Below are positions 26,495 through 36,288 of a stretch of 64,000 nt of DNA, piece after piece. The notes below the pieces were generated by a model. That model saw only the letters and a program-made list of their open reading frames with translations, was not told the origin of the DNA and did no database searches. The stretch is taken from IMG/VR virus record IMGVR_UViG_3300034685_000200, positions 62,001-126,000 of that record; one strand, given 5' to 3'. Made by a program: the position numbers and the translations under genes. This stretch comes from a virus. Each line of letters starts with the position of its first letter. Within the stretch, counting starts at the first letter, position 1.

Positions 26495-27270
26495 TGAAAC
26501 GTGGACACGGGCGATTAAAGAAGGTTCCTAAAGTAAGCAAAAAGGGGAAACCATACCTTCAGGGTTACTAGGTGGTGGATAAAAAACCAACCACCATTGA
26601 CAAGTGGACGAGGGAAGGTGGTCAACTCGGGTCAAACCGTGGGGGTGTTTTTCGGGATGAAAAGGGAGAAAAGTGGTACGTGAAATTTCCCGAGACGGAA
26701 AAACATGCCCGCAATGAAATGTTGGCCGTGCAACTCTATAAATTGTGGGGCTTGGAGACGCCGGAAGTTAAATTCATCGAACGAAATGGTGAATTCGGAA
26801 TTGCTTCCAAATAGGTGGACGATCTCAAACCCCTTAAGACCGACGAGGATTTCAAGAAGGCTGGAATGGGTTATGCGGTGGATGCCTTTCTTGCCAATTG
26901 GGATGTTTTCGGGTTAGTTTTTGACAATTGTTTTATCAATTCAAAAACGGGCCAGCCTTTTCGACTCGATGCCGGTGGTGCTCTCCTCTTTAGGGCACAG
27001 GGAGCACCCAAGGGGGATCACCTGTTTAACGGTGATAGCGTTCCTGAATTGGATACATTTTTTCAAATTGGTAATGCCGCCAAGGTTTATACCCGATTGA
27101 GTCCCGATGAAGTAGAACAGAGCTTGGAACATTTTAATACAGTTTCTCTGGATGAAATTTTGAATGTTGTGGATCAAGTTGGATTCGATGAACAAACAAA
27201 TAAAAAGATGAAAGACATTTTAACTGGTAGATATAACTATATCAATTCTGTTCAAATGAGGAAACCATAA
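26494..27270 (+). CDS. HipA/PI-kinase-like fold phage protein with basic tail, recoded (two TAG)
   Basis: 258 residues through TAG at 26569 and 26812. The N terminus is basic (RGHGRLKKVPKVSKKGKPYL). The body has features of kinase-like proteins common in phages: QLGSNRGGVFRDEKGEKWYV (P-loop-like strand with a Lys in WYVKF), NEMLAVQLYKLWG, VDAFLANWDVFGLVFDN (catalytic D-x-x-x-x-N type) and FRLDAGGALLFRAQG (metal-binding D). I infer a kinase fold; activity and substrate are unknown. A role as a virion-injected protein would fit the tail and the recoding. Confidence 0.75.
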
Positions 27271-27686
27271 TGTTTGTTAAAAATAGCAAAACCTTACCAC
27301 CAAAGTTCAAACCATTTGTAATATATCGACCAGATCTTGTTACGCTGGGTCGTGTAGCTAAATCAAAGTTATGGCCCGATTAGGTAATCAATAAGATTGT
27401 TGAGTTATATAAGGAAATTGGATTGCCAGATCCACTTACACAAAAGGTTGTTAATCCATATCTTGAATTTTTTGGTGGGCGTTTTGATAAGGAAAAACAA
27501 CGGTATACATTAGATGATGTAAATTGGGATGAAGTTATTGATTATTTTTTACTTGAAGTTTTGAAACTAATAGATTATAATAAATACGAGTCTGAGGCTT
27601 CCAAATACGAGAAGAAATATAATCGAAAGCCTTCGACATTTTGTGTGTATTTTTGGAAAAGTCAATAGGAGGAAAACAATGGATAA
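27270..27686 (+). CDS. Recoded hypothetical protein, 131-138 aa
   Basis: ATG 27270 overlaps the preceding TAA. One internal TAG (27378) must be read. A second TAG (27666) either ends the protein or is read to TAA at 27684; it overlaps the SD of the next gene (TAGGAGG), so a real stop here is plausible. Unknown function. Confidence 0.68.
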
Positions 27687-27906
27687 GAAAGAAAAAACAA
27701 AAACGACAAGGGATGACATTTTCTTTACACGAGAAGATTTGGTGAATGCACTAAAGGAAGATCCTGGAAGTGTCTATATCGTGGCACCTGGGAATCTTCG
27801 TGAAACGGCTATTTATCATGACGGTGAGGAAGAGATCATTGAAGCGAAACAGAAAACCAAGTCGAAGAAAAATGTTAAGAAGGCCAAAAAGCCAAAGTCT
27901 AAATAA
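27679..27906 (+). CDS. Small Lys-rich protein, 75 aa
   Basis: ATG 27679 with SD AGGAGG. The C-terminal quarter is almost all Lys with Ser/Ala/Pro (KSKKNVKKAKKPKSK), as in nucleic-acid-binding tails. No TAG. Followed by a terminator, so it closes this operon. Confidence 0.72.
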   Translation: MDKKEKTKTTRDDIFFTREDLVNALKEDPGSVYIVAPGNLRETAIYHDGEEEIIEAKQKTKSKKNVKKAKKPKSK

Positions 27907-27931
27907 AAACCATCTAATCAACACATTTTAC

Positions 27932-27965
27932 AAGGCCGATCACGTTTTGTGATTGGCCTTTTTCT
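27932..27965 (+). terminator. Rho-independent terminator
   Basis: Stem AAGGCCGATCAC/GTGATTGGCCTT (one G-U pair) with a 5-base loop and a T5-C-T4 tail. It separates the small-gene operon from the late structural block. Confidence 0.9.
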
Positions 27966-27970
27966 TTTCA

Positions 27971-27997
27971 TTGTCCAACTAATTTCAAAGATATAAT
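27971..27997 (+). promoter_or_regulatory. Possible late-block promoter
   Basis: A perfect TATAAT at 27992 within GATATAATATATG; the -35 is weak (TTGTCC, 15-base spacer), so an activator or phage factor may help. It lies 32 bases before the first late gene. Confidence 0.45.
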
Positions 27998-28028
27998 ATA
28001 TGAACTTCCACCGTTTAAGGAGTGTCGC

Positions 28029-28940
28029 ATGGACAATGCAAAATTACGAGAAATCATATATAATTATAATGAACGTCTTGGTGTAATTGTTCCTTTAAGT
28101 AAAAAATCTGATTCAAAATTTTCATATAACAATGCGCTTATAGATATTGCCTCGTTGTCCACTTTAATCGATACAAGCGAAAAGCTTTCGATGAAGATTA
28201 ACTTAATCCCCATTGATAACGAAGACCTGTTATTGAACTATGACGAGACAAGTGTTCTAAATATTCTAAATTATGAAGAAGATCTCGATAGTTGGTTTCG
28301 ATAGTTGGCATTTTATCCAAAGTTTAATACGTCGTTTTCAAAAATTATGCATGTTCCGGTGATCAAATCCCAGTTGTTGGATGCAGGAGATGAAATCAAA
28401 TCTGTTTTTAGATTTCCCATTGAAGTTATATACTATTTTTACTTTGGAGATAAGCTTGTAACAGAAAAACGTTTCTACAACTCGTCATTTTTCTTTGACG
28501 AAACGGCCTATAACGAAATTCCGCCATTCATACTTTCTAAATACAATTTTGACGATTTCTTTGAACACGACGACTTTGAAACACCAGTTGATTCTTCCTT
28601 TTTTGAATAGTCCCGTTCGTTTAAGGATTCCACCCATTTTGCATTTATAATTGATGATCCTGATATTCGTTCTCAAACAAAGTACATTCCCTTTTTTGAG
28701 GTTCGATTCACCGTTACGTCATCTCCTTTGAGAAATGCCGATGCGCTCGAACAACAAATTCTTTCGCAAAATTTTTCGAGTATGGATCAATTTTCAAAGT
28801 TTGTAGATTTTTACTTGGTTATGAAAGATGTTGCAACGGGCGAAGTGTATTTAAGAAAAATCACAAACAATAAGGCTTCTTTTAGGAAGATTTTCTATAA
28901 TATTGATTACATAAACTTTAAAAATAGAATCGTAAAATGA
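28029..28940 (+). CDS. Recoded virion-type protein, 303 aa (TAG at 28302 and 28608)
   Basis: First gene of the late block; ATG 28029 with AAGGAG. Two in-frame TAGs join three open pieces up to TGA at 28938. Beta-rich and aromatic like the following giants. No recognised domain; a tail or baseplate component is inferred from position. Confidence 0.82.
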
Positions 28941-28949
28941 GGCTGATAT

Positions 28950-31900
28950 ATGGCTACTTACCTAAACAATCTAAGGCACAAAATTTACTTTAATCGTGGT
29001 GATGAAACAAGTTGGTCTGATACAACATTTGATATTACAACGGACATTCAGACCATAAAAAATTATTTATCACTCGATTCAACGCTTCAAAAAACGGTTT
29101 TCGAATCGTATTCCGACGTTACCGCCATGGAGCTTGTATTTGATGACAGTTGGTTTTTGAAAGACCGGACGTTTTTCGAGGTCCTGGATATCTTTTAGTC
29201 GGATGGAACGAATCGTTATGACCAAAGTGTTGTAATGTTTACACGAGATGAAATCATCTACGATCACACACTTCTCATGAAGGAAATCGATCTTCACTTT
29301 GTTCTTCGTGTTGTCCGTTAGCCGGAATTAAGTGAAGGTAATATGTTTTCGTTTCCGTTGTTTGTGAAACCAACCATTCCATGGCTTGCAAACGATTTGG
29401 TTATTCAGTATGATGTTCACTTTATTGAAATGGATATGTTTAACGATTATGCACTTATGACGGGATTAAAGGATTATATTTATAACAATTATGTCGTTAA
29501 ATTGAATAATAAGTTAAAGCTTAATTATTTGTCTTGGAATGAAATTGAATTGATTGACTATAAAGAAATAGTCAGAAATCATTTTATCGAAAACATAAAG
29601 CGTACCGTCGGCGATTCATGGGATGTTGTTCATGCTGAAGAAAAGAAATAGTATTTCCATACACCAAGTGAAGTCTACGAGTTGAAAACGGGTGCGGATA
29701 CGGATGTTTTATTCAACCTTTTCTGGTCCGAGGCGCAAGATTTCTACCTGAATCGTGTACATTGGGATGTGGATTTTACAGGGGCACTCAACACACCAAG
29801 CGATTTGTACGAGGTGGTGTCGAGTGTGCAACGAATGGAGAATGGGCATCTTGATATTCTGAATGTAAATTTCATTCGTTTTTTGCTTATTCGGAACAAT
29901 CGCTATCAATGGGAATTCAATCTTTACCAGGACGGCACGCTTTGGTGGAATACATATATTTGGTTTCAAGTTAAAAACATCATTCCAGATTGGGATGTGG
30001 ATTTTACGTTTGTGGAAACAGAAGATTCCATGGCGTTGTTTGTTGACAGCACCACGGATATTCCGATTAAAATAGATGTTCTGGAGTATTCAAACAACCT
30101 TCTTTGGAGTTCGAAGGTCCCATACAGCCAATTTGTAAATAAAATTTATCTCGATACATTTAATTTACGATTCGATGTAAATAAAAATCTACTATCCTAC
30201 GGAGAAAATGGTATCCGGTTGTTCATGTCGGATACATTTAGTGAAGCCAATAAAGACTACATCAAACGGTTTGTTTATGCTCCCTTTGATATCATTAAAG
30301 ACTATATCGCAAAAATCAATTTTACACCGGAATACACGGGGGTGAAAAATGGTTGGAACCCGGATCTTCTTGTTCCGTGGAGTGATGATTTTACAAGTTA
30401 TGATGATTTCAGTGCCTATTTAAGCCCGGATGCAACAGATCGTTGGATGGTTCTGTCAATTCCAGTAAAATATGAATTGATTTATCTACAAAACGTTCCA
30501 ATTGTCGTTGAACTGGATGCCACGGGACCAATTTTTGAATATCTGGAGTGGGACACAACTTCTTATTCATTGTCCCTTGAACCCACCCTGCAACTAAATG
30601 AAACCGGAAATCTTAATAAATGGTTTACACTTTATTATCGTTATCGTTTTAAGCAGGGTATGAACTACACTGATGATATTATACAATCATTAAATGGTAT
30701 TATCCACCTATCAATTACAACTGAGGGTATTGACACAACAGATGTTAATTATTTCCAAGAATAGATGGAAGTGCCGTTTATTACAACCAGGTATAAGCTT
30801 AGAAAGAAATCGCATGAGCCCGTTGTTCAGCAATTATATAAGAAAGTTGAAGAAATAAAACAAGATGTTACTTTTGCGTCAGATGAGACGTATATTTATA
30901 CATTAACGGATCGCAATCTATTTAGAACCGGAATTGATATCAAAGAACTAACCTACAATAAAACAACGACGATTCGTGGTGTTCCAGTTCAATTTAAAGT
31001 TCCGATGTCCATTGGGATGGATTTGGTTGAATATTTTGTTTATGACAGTAATCAAGATGGAGATGATATTATTATACATAAATTTATGTCACCGAACATT
31101 GGACACACAAAAGATGTTGTGAATTTAACAAAATCGACTGTATTGGATACTATTATCAATGGCATGAAAAACTTTTTTATTGATTTCTAGAATGATTACC
31201 AGTCACACATTGGAAATGAGATTGAGGTTTCTCTTGAACCTACGTTAAAATCCAATGCAATGATATTGGGGAAGAATCGTTTCCAAAATTTATTGTTAAC
31301 GGATGATTCTTGGGATGATACGGCTACGCTAGATTATATGATTCATTACTTTTCATTGGATCGCAACGACCCCGAAAACGTTAAGACAAAATTAGAAAAT
31401 GATGCTATTGAGAAGATGTCGTTCAATGGACTTGTCGAATATACAATCGGAAAAATCTCCCGATCTGGAAATCATACTGGATGGGTAAAGTTTAATTCGT
31501 CAAATATTTTCAATGGTTCTTCTATTCAGCCAATTGCTATGGAATCTTTTCTTGTGAAGTATTATAAAGATAAATTACCTAGTTCATGGAAATATAGAAA
31601 TTATGTAGATGGTTTAAGTTAGCGGAAAAAGTATATTACAACGAAAAAGAAAGAGTCGTTCGACACTACATTCTTTGATTGGATGGAGGAAAATGGATTT
31701 CTTGGTGGATCAATATCTTCAATTGTTAACTGGTTTATGGACAATGTTAAAGTGGATGTGATGATTGATCAAACAGCGATGTCTCTTACGACGAATGAAA
31801 TTATCGATACACTTATTTATAGTGCAGAAAATAATAAAAGCGTTAAAGAAAATCTTAAATCATTTCTTAGTAACATCATTATAGCACCATTTTCATTTGA

Positions 31901-33446
31901 TACATTCACTGTTTCTCGTGTTTATTCGACGGATCTAACATGTGAAGCCTCCGAAGTTACCGAAGATGTGTTTACCATTCTCATTGAACCTACGCAAAAT
32001 TCACGACTTTATTCTAAATTTAGAATTACAGAAGTTGATTATGTATATAACGATACATTGGTTGAACTAACATCGCTTTACGATATCAAAGCTCTTCAAT
32101 CAACGGAAATGTATGTGCATGAGGTCTATGGAACTGGTGTTAAGTTACTTCATAAATATCTTGTGTATAGCACGGAACCGCAGACTATTATTGTAAATAT
32201 CAAATATGTTGATGAAGATGGTGTTCAAAAAACAACTTCATCAATGGTAACTGTAAGTTCACGCCTACAACTTTCCGATCCTAGTGTTTTGTCTAGTGTG
32301 ATTTCAACCGGGGTAAACATCTTTAAGGCTCTTTGGTTTTTGGCTGTGTTTGATCAAAATAATCAACACGTCCAAACAATGCAAAAATCAATGAATGCTG
32401 TTCTTGGAAATACTACCGATTCAGCTTATGATGATGGCAAGGCGTTTTAGGGGGCCTTCTTTGAGCTTCGTAAAAAGTTCCGTGCAGTGTTTGAAAGGTT
32501 TCTTCCTAGTTCCGTTTTGGAGTTATTTTATTCGACATACATTGTTCCAATCACGCTTTCTCTACCAGTATATACTTAGGATGTAAAATCAAATCTTATC
32601 TTCTTACCCGAAAACGTTTAGTTATCAAAAAATGAGTTTTCTGATAAGAATCTTGCTAATCGTGTCAAAGATATACTCGAATCAAATAATGTTTATGTTA
32701 ATCAATCATAGGCCGAAACGGCATTGGGTGAGATTAAACTTAATTACAACATACTGGTTGATGATTACATGAAAAAGTATGTTGAAACGGGTGATGCCTT
32801 TTACCATCTTGTCATGGTTCCAGATACGACATACAACATCCGATTCCGAAGTTATCTCACATTTGCATGGACGCTTCGTGCTGGAGACAAGGCGGTTCCG
32901 TGGGCCGAAGCCCTTCTTAATGGATTGTCTGATCCATATTCCATGCCCGTAACGCTCAAAGAGTTTGTGGGTCTTATGGAGATCTACCCGGAGCTTCGGA
33001 GTACGATCCAAGGAATTGTTCGGGATTGGTGGGCCAGATGGAACTTGCCAACAACCGGAAGAAGTCCTAGTGCTCAAAATCCCGTTCACGTCGTTTCCTA
33101 CACGGATAAGATTTGGCAAATGGAGTCATCAAGTCTCTTTCAGAGCGCTTCGGTCTATGTTTATAGAAAATCAAATTCCATTGAGGTGGGTTGGTCATTT
33201 GCAGTTCCCTACGAAGACATTGTGGTGAGTGTGGATACCACATCGACTGGAACATTCTACGTTAATCTTCTTCCACTAAATAACTTGTGGCGTTGGGATA
33301 CTGAGTTTGGAAACCTTCTTACCATGGAGCTATGTGGGTCAAATATTGGAGTCCAGAATGTTATGGATAAGCTTTCGATTCGGGTTCACATTCCAAGTGT
33401 CATACCCGAAAAATATCTGGATGTTATCGTAAAAAGACTTTTCTAA
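28950..33446 (+). CDS. Giant recoded structural protein, 1,498 aa (ten TAG)
   Basis: One frame from ATG 28950 to TAA 33444, with TAG at 29196, 29319, 29649, 30762, 31188, 31620, 32448, 32577, 32619 and 32709. In the standard code it would look like eight unrelated ORFs. The product is rich in Asp, Trp, Tyr, Phe and Asn with many short beta strands, typical of large tail, baseplate or fibre proteins. I see no catalytic motif. It is followed by a G6/C6 hairpin and a convergent small gene. A structural role is inferred from size, composition and neighbours. Confidence 0.9.
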
Positions 33447-33452
33447 AAAGAT

Positions 33453-33471
33453 GGGGGGCTATTTGCCCCCC
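33453..33471. terminator. Terminator-like hairpin between convergent genes
   Basis: GGGGGGC/GCCCCCC with a 5-base loop. Downstream sequence on the plus strand is pyrimidine-rich (TTACTTTCTCTTCTTTTT) rather than a pure T run. Confidence 0.65.
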
Positions 33472-33472
33472 G

Positions 33473-33700
33473 TTACTTTCTCTTCTTTTTACGTCCAATT
33501 TTTTCCGCAAGTTCCGCCTTGGATTGGAGAAGATTTGCATATATTTCGTTGTACGACCTTAAAAGCACTTCACGATATTTTGGATCTTCAATTTTCATAA
33601 CTTCATCAATTTCTTCAAGCAACTCCTTTTCAAGTTCCATGTGGCGGAGCAGGTCTTTCTTGAGTCCGGTGGCATCCTCTTCAAAGAATTTTCTTTTCAT
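33473..33700 (-). CDS. Small coiled-coil protein with basic C terminus, 75 aa
   Basis: ATG 33700 follows GGGAGGGGGGA. The sequence is a long Glu/Lys/Leu-rich helix (LLRHMELEKELLEEIDEVMK) ending KIGRKKKRK. No TAG. It may have been separated from an upstream promoter by the IS insertion at 33.74 kb. Confidence 0.72.
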   Translation of the reverse strand: MKRKFFEEDATGLKKDLLRHMELEKELLEEIDEVMKIEDPKYREVLLRSYNEIYANLLQSKAELAEKIGRKKKRK

Positions 33701-33804
33701 TTTGATTCCCCCCTCCCTCAATTTCAATTACAATTGGCTTAGCCGAAAGCCCCTGACTTTAGTCACGGGGATGAAGGCTTATCTCGGCTTAAGCAATTAA
33801 ATAC

Positions 33805-33832
33805 TTGACACTTATCTAATCTATGATATAAT
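33805..33832 (+). promoter_or_regulatory. Promoter of the outer tnpA
   Basis: TTGACA at 33805, 16-base spacer, TATAAT at 33827. Confidence 0.75.
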
Positions 33833-33858
33833 AAAATTAGATAGGAGGTAAGTATCTA

Positions 33859-34257
33859 ATGGAAGATAAATACACACATAAAGAAGGTATAGTATATCTT
33901 AATCAATATCATATAGTATTTTGTCCTAAATACAGACGTAAGGTGTTAGTTGGAGATATAGAGAAAGATTTAAGGCAAATATTTTATGATATAGCTAAAG
34001 AGAAAGATGTTGAAATAAAAGCATTAGAAATAATACCAGACCATGTTCATATGTTTATAAGTTTCGATCCACGACAACATTTGCACAGTTTAGTACGATA
34101 TTTTAAAGGAACAAGCAGTAGAATTTTAAGAGAAAAATATCCTGAATTAAGAAGTAGAATCCCTTCACTTTGGACACGAAGTTATTTTTGCTGTACTGTT
34201 GGATACGTAAGCGAAAAAGCAATACAAAAATATATAGAAAATCAAAAGAATGTATAG
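33859..34257 (+). CDS. tnpA: TnpA, Y1 HUH transposase (IS200/IS605)
   Basis: 132 residues. The HUH metal-binding motif is in PDHVHMFISF and the catalytic Tyr in the C-terminal helix (RSYFCCTVGYVSEKAIQKYIE). The family moves single-stranded DNA by nicking and joining at subterminal hairpins. It ends on TAG (34255), used here as a normal stop; readthrough would add six residues (the TAG itself plus five codons). This standard-code usage marks the element as foreign to the recoded phage. Confidence 0.93.
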   Translation: MEDKYTHKEGIVYLNQYHIVFCPKYRRKVLVGDIEKDLRQIFYDIAKEKDVEIKALEIIPDHVHMFISFDPRQHLHSLVRYFKGTSSRILREKYPELRSRIPSLWTRSYFCCTVGYVSEKAIQKYIENQKNV

Positions 34258-34271
34258 AAAGGTGGTGAATT

Positions 34272-34328
34272 ATGAAATTAACAGTTAAATTTAACCTAAC
34301 CAGCAACAGAAGTCGCCCACTTCTATAA
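34272..34328 (+). pseudogene. tnpB: 5' remnant of the outer tnpB
   Basis: ATG 34272 (SD AAAGGTGGTG) encodes MKLTVKFNLT, the usual TnpB start, and then runs into the inner element's left end and stops on TAA. Confidence 0.75.
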
Positions 34329-34808
34329 GTGGGTGATGAATGTTGCTTGACAAAACCTTCCTTCAATAATACAATCAGTATTAGAGACGGGAGGATTGAT
34401 AAGCCAATAAATTTAGACAATAATAATCATTCAGTATTCTTGTTATATTATCATCTTGTTTTAGTAACAAAATATAGAAGAAAAGTAATTGACGATAATA
34501 TATCAAACAGACTAAAAGAAATATTTGAAAAAATACAAGGTAATTATAATATCACCTTGCAAGAATGGAATCACGGTAAAGACCATATTCATATATTATT
34601 CAAAGCACATCCTAATAGCGAACTATCTAAATTTATAAATGCTTATAAAAGTGCCAGCAGTAGACTTGTAAAAAAAGAGTTCCCTGAAATCAAACAACAA
34701 CTTTGGAAGGAATATTTTTGGTCAAGAAGTTATTGCTTACTTACAACAGGTGGCGCACCAATTGAAGTAATTAAGAAATATATAGAAACACAAGGGAAGA
34801 AGGTGTAA
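34329..34808 (+). CDS. tnpA: TnpA, Y1 HUH transposase of the inner element
   Basis: HUH motif in GKDHIHILF, catalytic Tyr region WSRSYCLLTTGGAPIEVIKKYIE. Coordinates give the longest frame (GTG 34329), but a promoter at 34347-34375 implies that translation begins further down, around NNNHSVFLLYYHLVLV; no ATG/GTG/TTG with SD is seen there, so the start is unresolved. It ends on TAA two bases before tnpB. Confidence 0.88.
   Translation: MGDECCLTKPSFNNTISIRDGRIDKPINLDNNNHSVFLLYYHLVLVTKYRRKVIDDNISNRLKEIFEKIQGNYNITLQEWNHGKDHIHILFKAHPNSELSKFINAYKSASSRLVKKEFPEIKQQLWKEYFWSRSYCLLTTGGAPIEVIKKYIETQGKKV
34347..34375 (+). promoter_or_regulatory. Promoter inside the inner left end
   Basis: TTGACA at 34347, 17-base spacer, TACAAT at 34370. 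Confidence 0.65.
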
Positions 34809-34810
34809 CT

Positions 34811-35881
34811 TTGCTAAAAGCCTATAAATACAGGATATACCCAACAAAAGAACAAAAGGAATTTTTTGCTAAAACATTCGGTTGTGTAAGGTTTATATAT
34901 AATAAAATGCTTAATGATAAGATAGACCATTATAAACAAACAGGGAAAATCCTTAAAACAACTCCTGCACAATATAAAAAAGAATATCCATTTCTAAGAG
35001 AAGTAGATAGTCTTGCTCTTGCTAATGCACAAATAAATTTAGAAAAAGCATATAAAAACTTTTTTAGAGATAAAAAGATAGGTTTTCCTAAATTCAAGAA
35101 AAAGAAGGGCTATCAATCTTATACAACAAATAATCAAAATGGAACCGTCAAAATAGAAAATAGTTATTTGAAAATACCAAAATTGAAAACAATGATAAAG
35201 ATTAAGCAACATAGACAGTTTTTAGGAATTATAAAATCTGTAACTATATCTAAAACGCCAACAGGTAAATACTATGTTTCAATACTTGTAGAAGAAGAAA
35301 TTCAATTTTTACCTAAGGTAGACAAGAAAATAGGTATAGACTTAGGATTAAAAGAGTTTGCAGTATTTTCAGATGGAACAAAAGTAGAAAATCCTAAATG
35401 GCTAAGAAGAACTGAAAAAAGAATAAAGAAACTTCAAAGAGATTTATCAAGGAAACAAAAGTGTAGTAAAAATTATGAGAAAAATAGACAAAAACTTGCT
35501 AAATTACATGAAAAAATAACTAATCAAAGAAAAGATTTTCTTCATAAATTGTCCTCTAAAATTATAAACGAAAACCAAGTTATAGTTTTAGAGGATTTGA
35601 GAGTAAAGAATATGCAACAAAACAAACATCTATCAAAATCAATAAGTGAAGTATCATGGGCAGAATTTAGAAGAATATTAGAATATAAGGCAAAATGGTA
35701 TGGGAGAGAAATAATAATAGCCTCACAAAACTATGCATCAAGTCAAATATGTAGTGAATGTGGATATAAAAATATAGAAGTAAAGAATTTAGCATTACGA
35801 GAATGGAAGTGTCCTAATTGTGATGTTAAACACGATAGAGATGTAAATGCAGCAAAGAACTTACTAAAATTAGCCATGTAA
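34811..35881 (+). CDS. tnpB: TnpB, RNA-guided nuclease with zinc finger (inner element)
   Basis: 356 residues from TTG 34811. Canonical RuvC set: D177 (IGIDLGLKE), E261 (VIVLEDLRV) and D344 (HDRDVNAAKNL), with the four-Cys zinc finger CSECG...CPNC between II and III. N-terminal YRIYPTKEQ is typical of the family. It is intact and likely active with an omega RNA transcribed from its 3' end and the right end. It belongs to a different TnpB branch from the protein at 5735. Confidence 0.94.
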   Translation: MLKAYKYRIYPTKEQKEFFAKTFGCVRFIYNKMLNDKIDHYKQTGKILKTTPAQYKKEYPFLREVDSLALANAQINLEKAYKNFFRDKKIGFPKFKKKKGYQSYTTNNQNGTVKIENSYLKIPKLKTMIKIKQHRQFLGIIKSVTISKTPTGKYYVSILVEEEIQFLPKVDKKIGIDLGLKEFAVFSDGTKVENPKWLRRTEKRIKKLQRDLSRKQKCSKNYEKNRQKLAKLHEKITNQRKDFLHKLSSKIINENQVIVLEDLRVKNMQQNKHLSKSISEVSWAEFRRILEYKAKWYGREIIIASQNYASSQICSECGYKNIEVKNLALREWKCPNCDVKHDRDVNAAKNLLKLAM

Positions 35882-35892
35882 ATGGCATATAC

Positions 35893-35984
35893 GGGGATGG
35901 AACAGCCCTTTGAGCGTGGGTAAACTTGCTCCGATGGGAGTATTGACCACGAAGCCACCACCTCTATAGGTGGGGGTAGTTCAC
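35893..35984 (+). ncRNA. Probable omega-RNA 3' scaffold at the inner right end
   Basis: Conserved right-end block directly after tnpB, with several complementary segments and the terminal hairpin. By analogy with the family, the guide would be the bases after 35984. Near-identity to 21897-21988 supports function or recent spread. Confidence 0.65.
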
Positions 35985-36097
35985 ACAAAGCGAGAGATAG
36001 AAAATATGTATGCAAATCATGTGGATATATAACACATAGAGATAGATTAGGTGCTATAAATATAATGAAAGCACCTGTGGTAGATGGTGTAGCATAA
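35984..36097 (+). pseudogene. tnpB: 3' remnant of the outer tnpB
   Basis: Frame HKARDRKYVCKSCGYITHRD...GAINIMKAP, ending on TAA: the last zinc-finger Cys pair and the RuvC-III region of a TnpB. The upstream two-thirds is missing. Followed by the outer right end. Confidence 0.8.
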
Positions 36098-36288
36098 AGC
36101 GATAGTCTACCAGCCCTAGGGTCTATATGACCTGCCTAGGGAGGGGTGATGGCACACCCTTAACTTGGGCGTTGTCCGAACCAGAAATGGATGAGGGCGT
36201 TAACGACCCAAGAATCCCCTGACTTTAGTCATGGGGAGTGTCAAATAATATCACGTTAGGCTTCATCTTGTCAACATTTATTTCTGTG

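Larger units (their letters stand above)
34305..35984 (+). mobile_element. IS605-type element (inner), tnpA + tnpB
   Basis: Left-end hairpin CCCACTT/AAGTGGG at 34316-34333, right end 35893-35984 with hairpin CCACCTCTATAGGTGG and terminal TTCAC. It sits between the 5' and 3' remnants of the outer tnpB, whose middle roughly 300 codons are missing, so the event was an insertion plus deletion or a recombination. The same right end occurs alone at 21897-21988. Confidence 0.87.
33738..36245 (+). mobile_element. IS200/IS605-family element (outer), interrupted by a second element
   Basis: Both ends have nearly the same hairpin: CCCCTGACTTTAGTCACGGGG at 33750-33770 and CCCCTGACTTTAGTCATGGGG at 36216-36236. 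It carries tnpA (33859), the first codons of a tnpB (34272) and the last codons of a tnpB (up to 36097); the middle is replaced by the inner element. It lies between two minus-strand phage genes and cuts no late gene. Exact ends are estimated. Confidence 0.88.
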
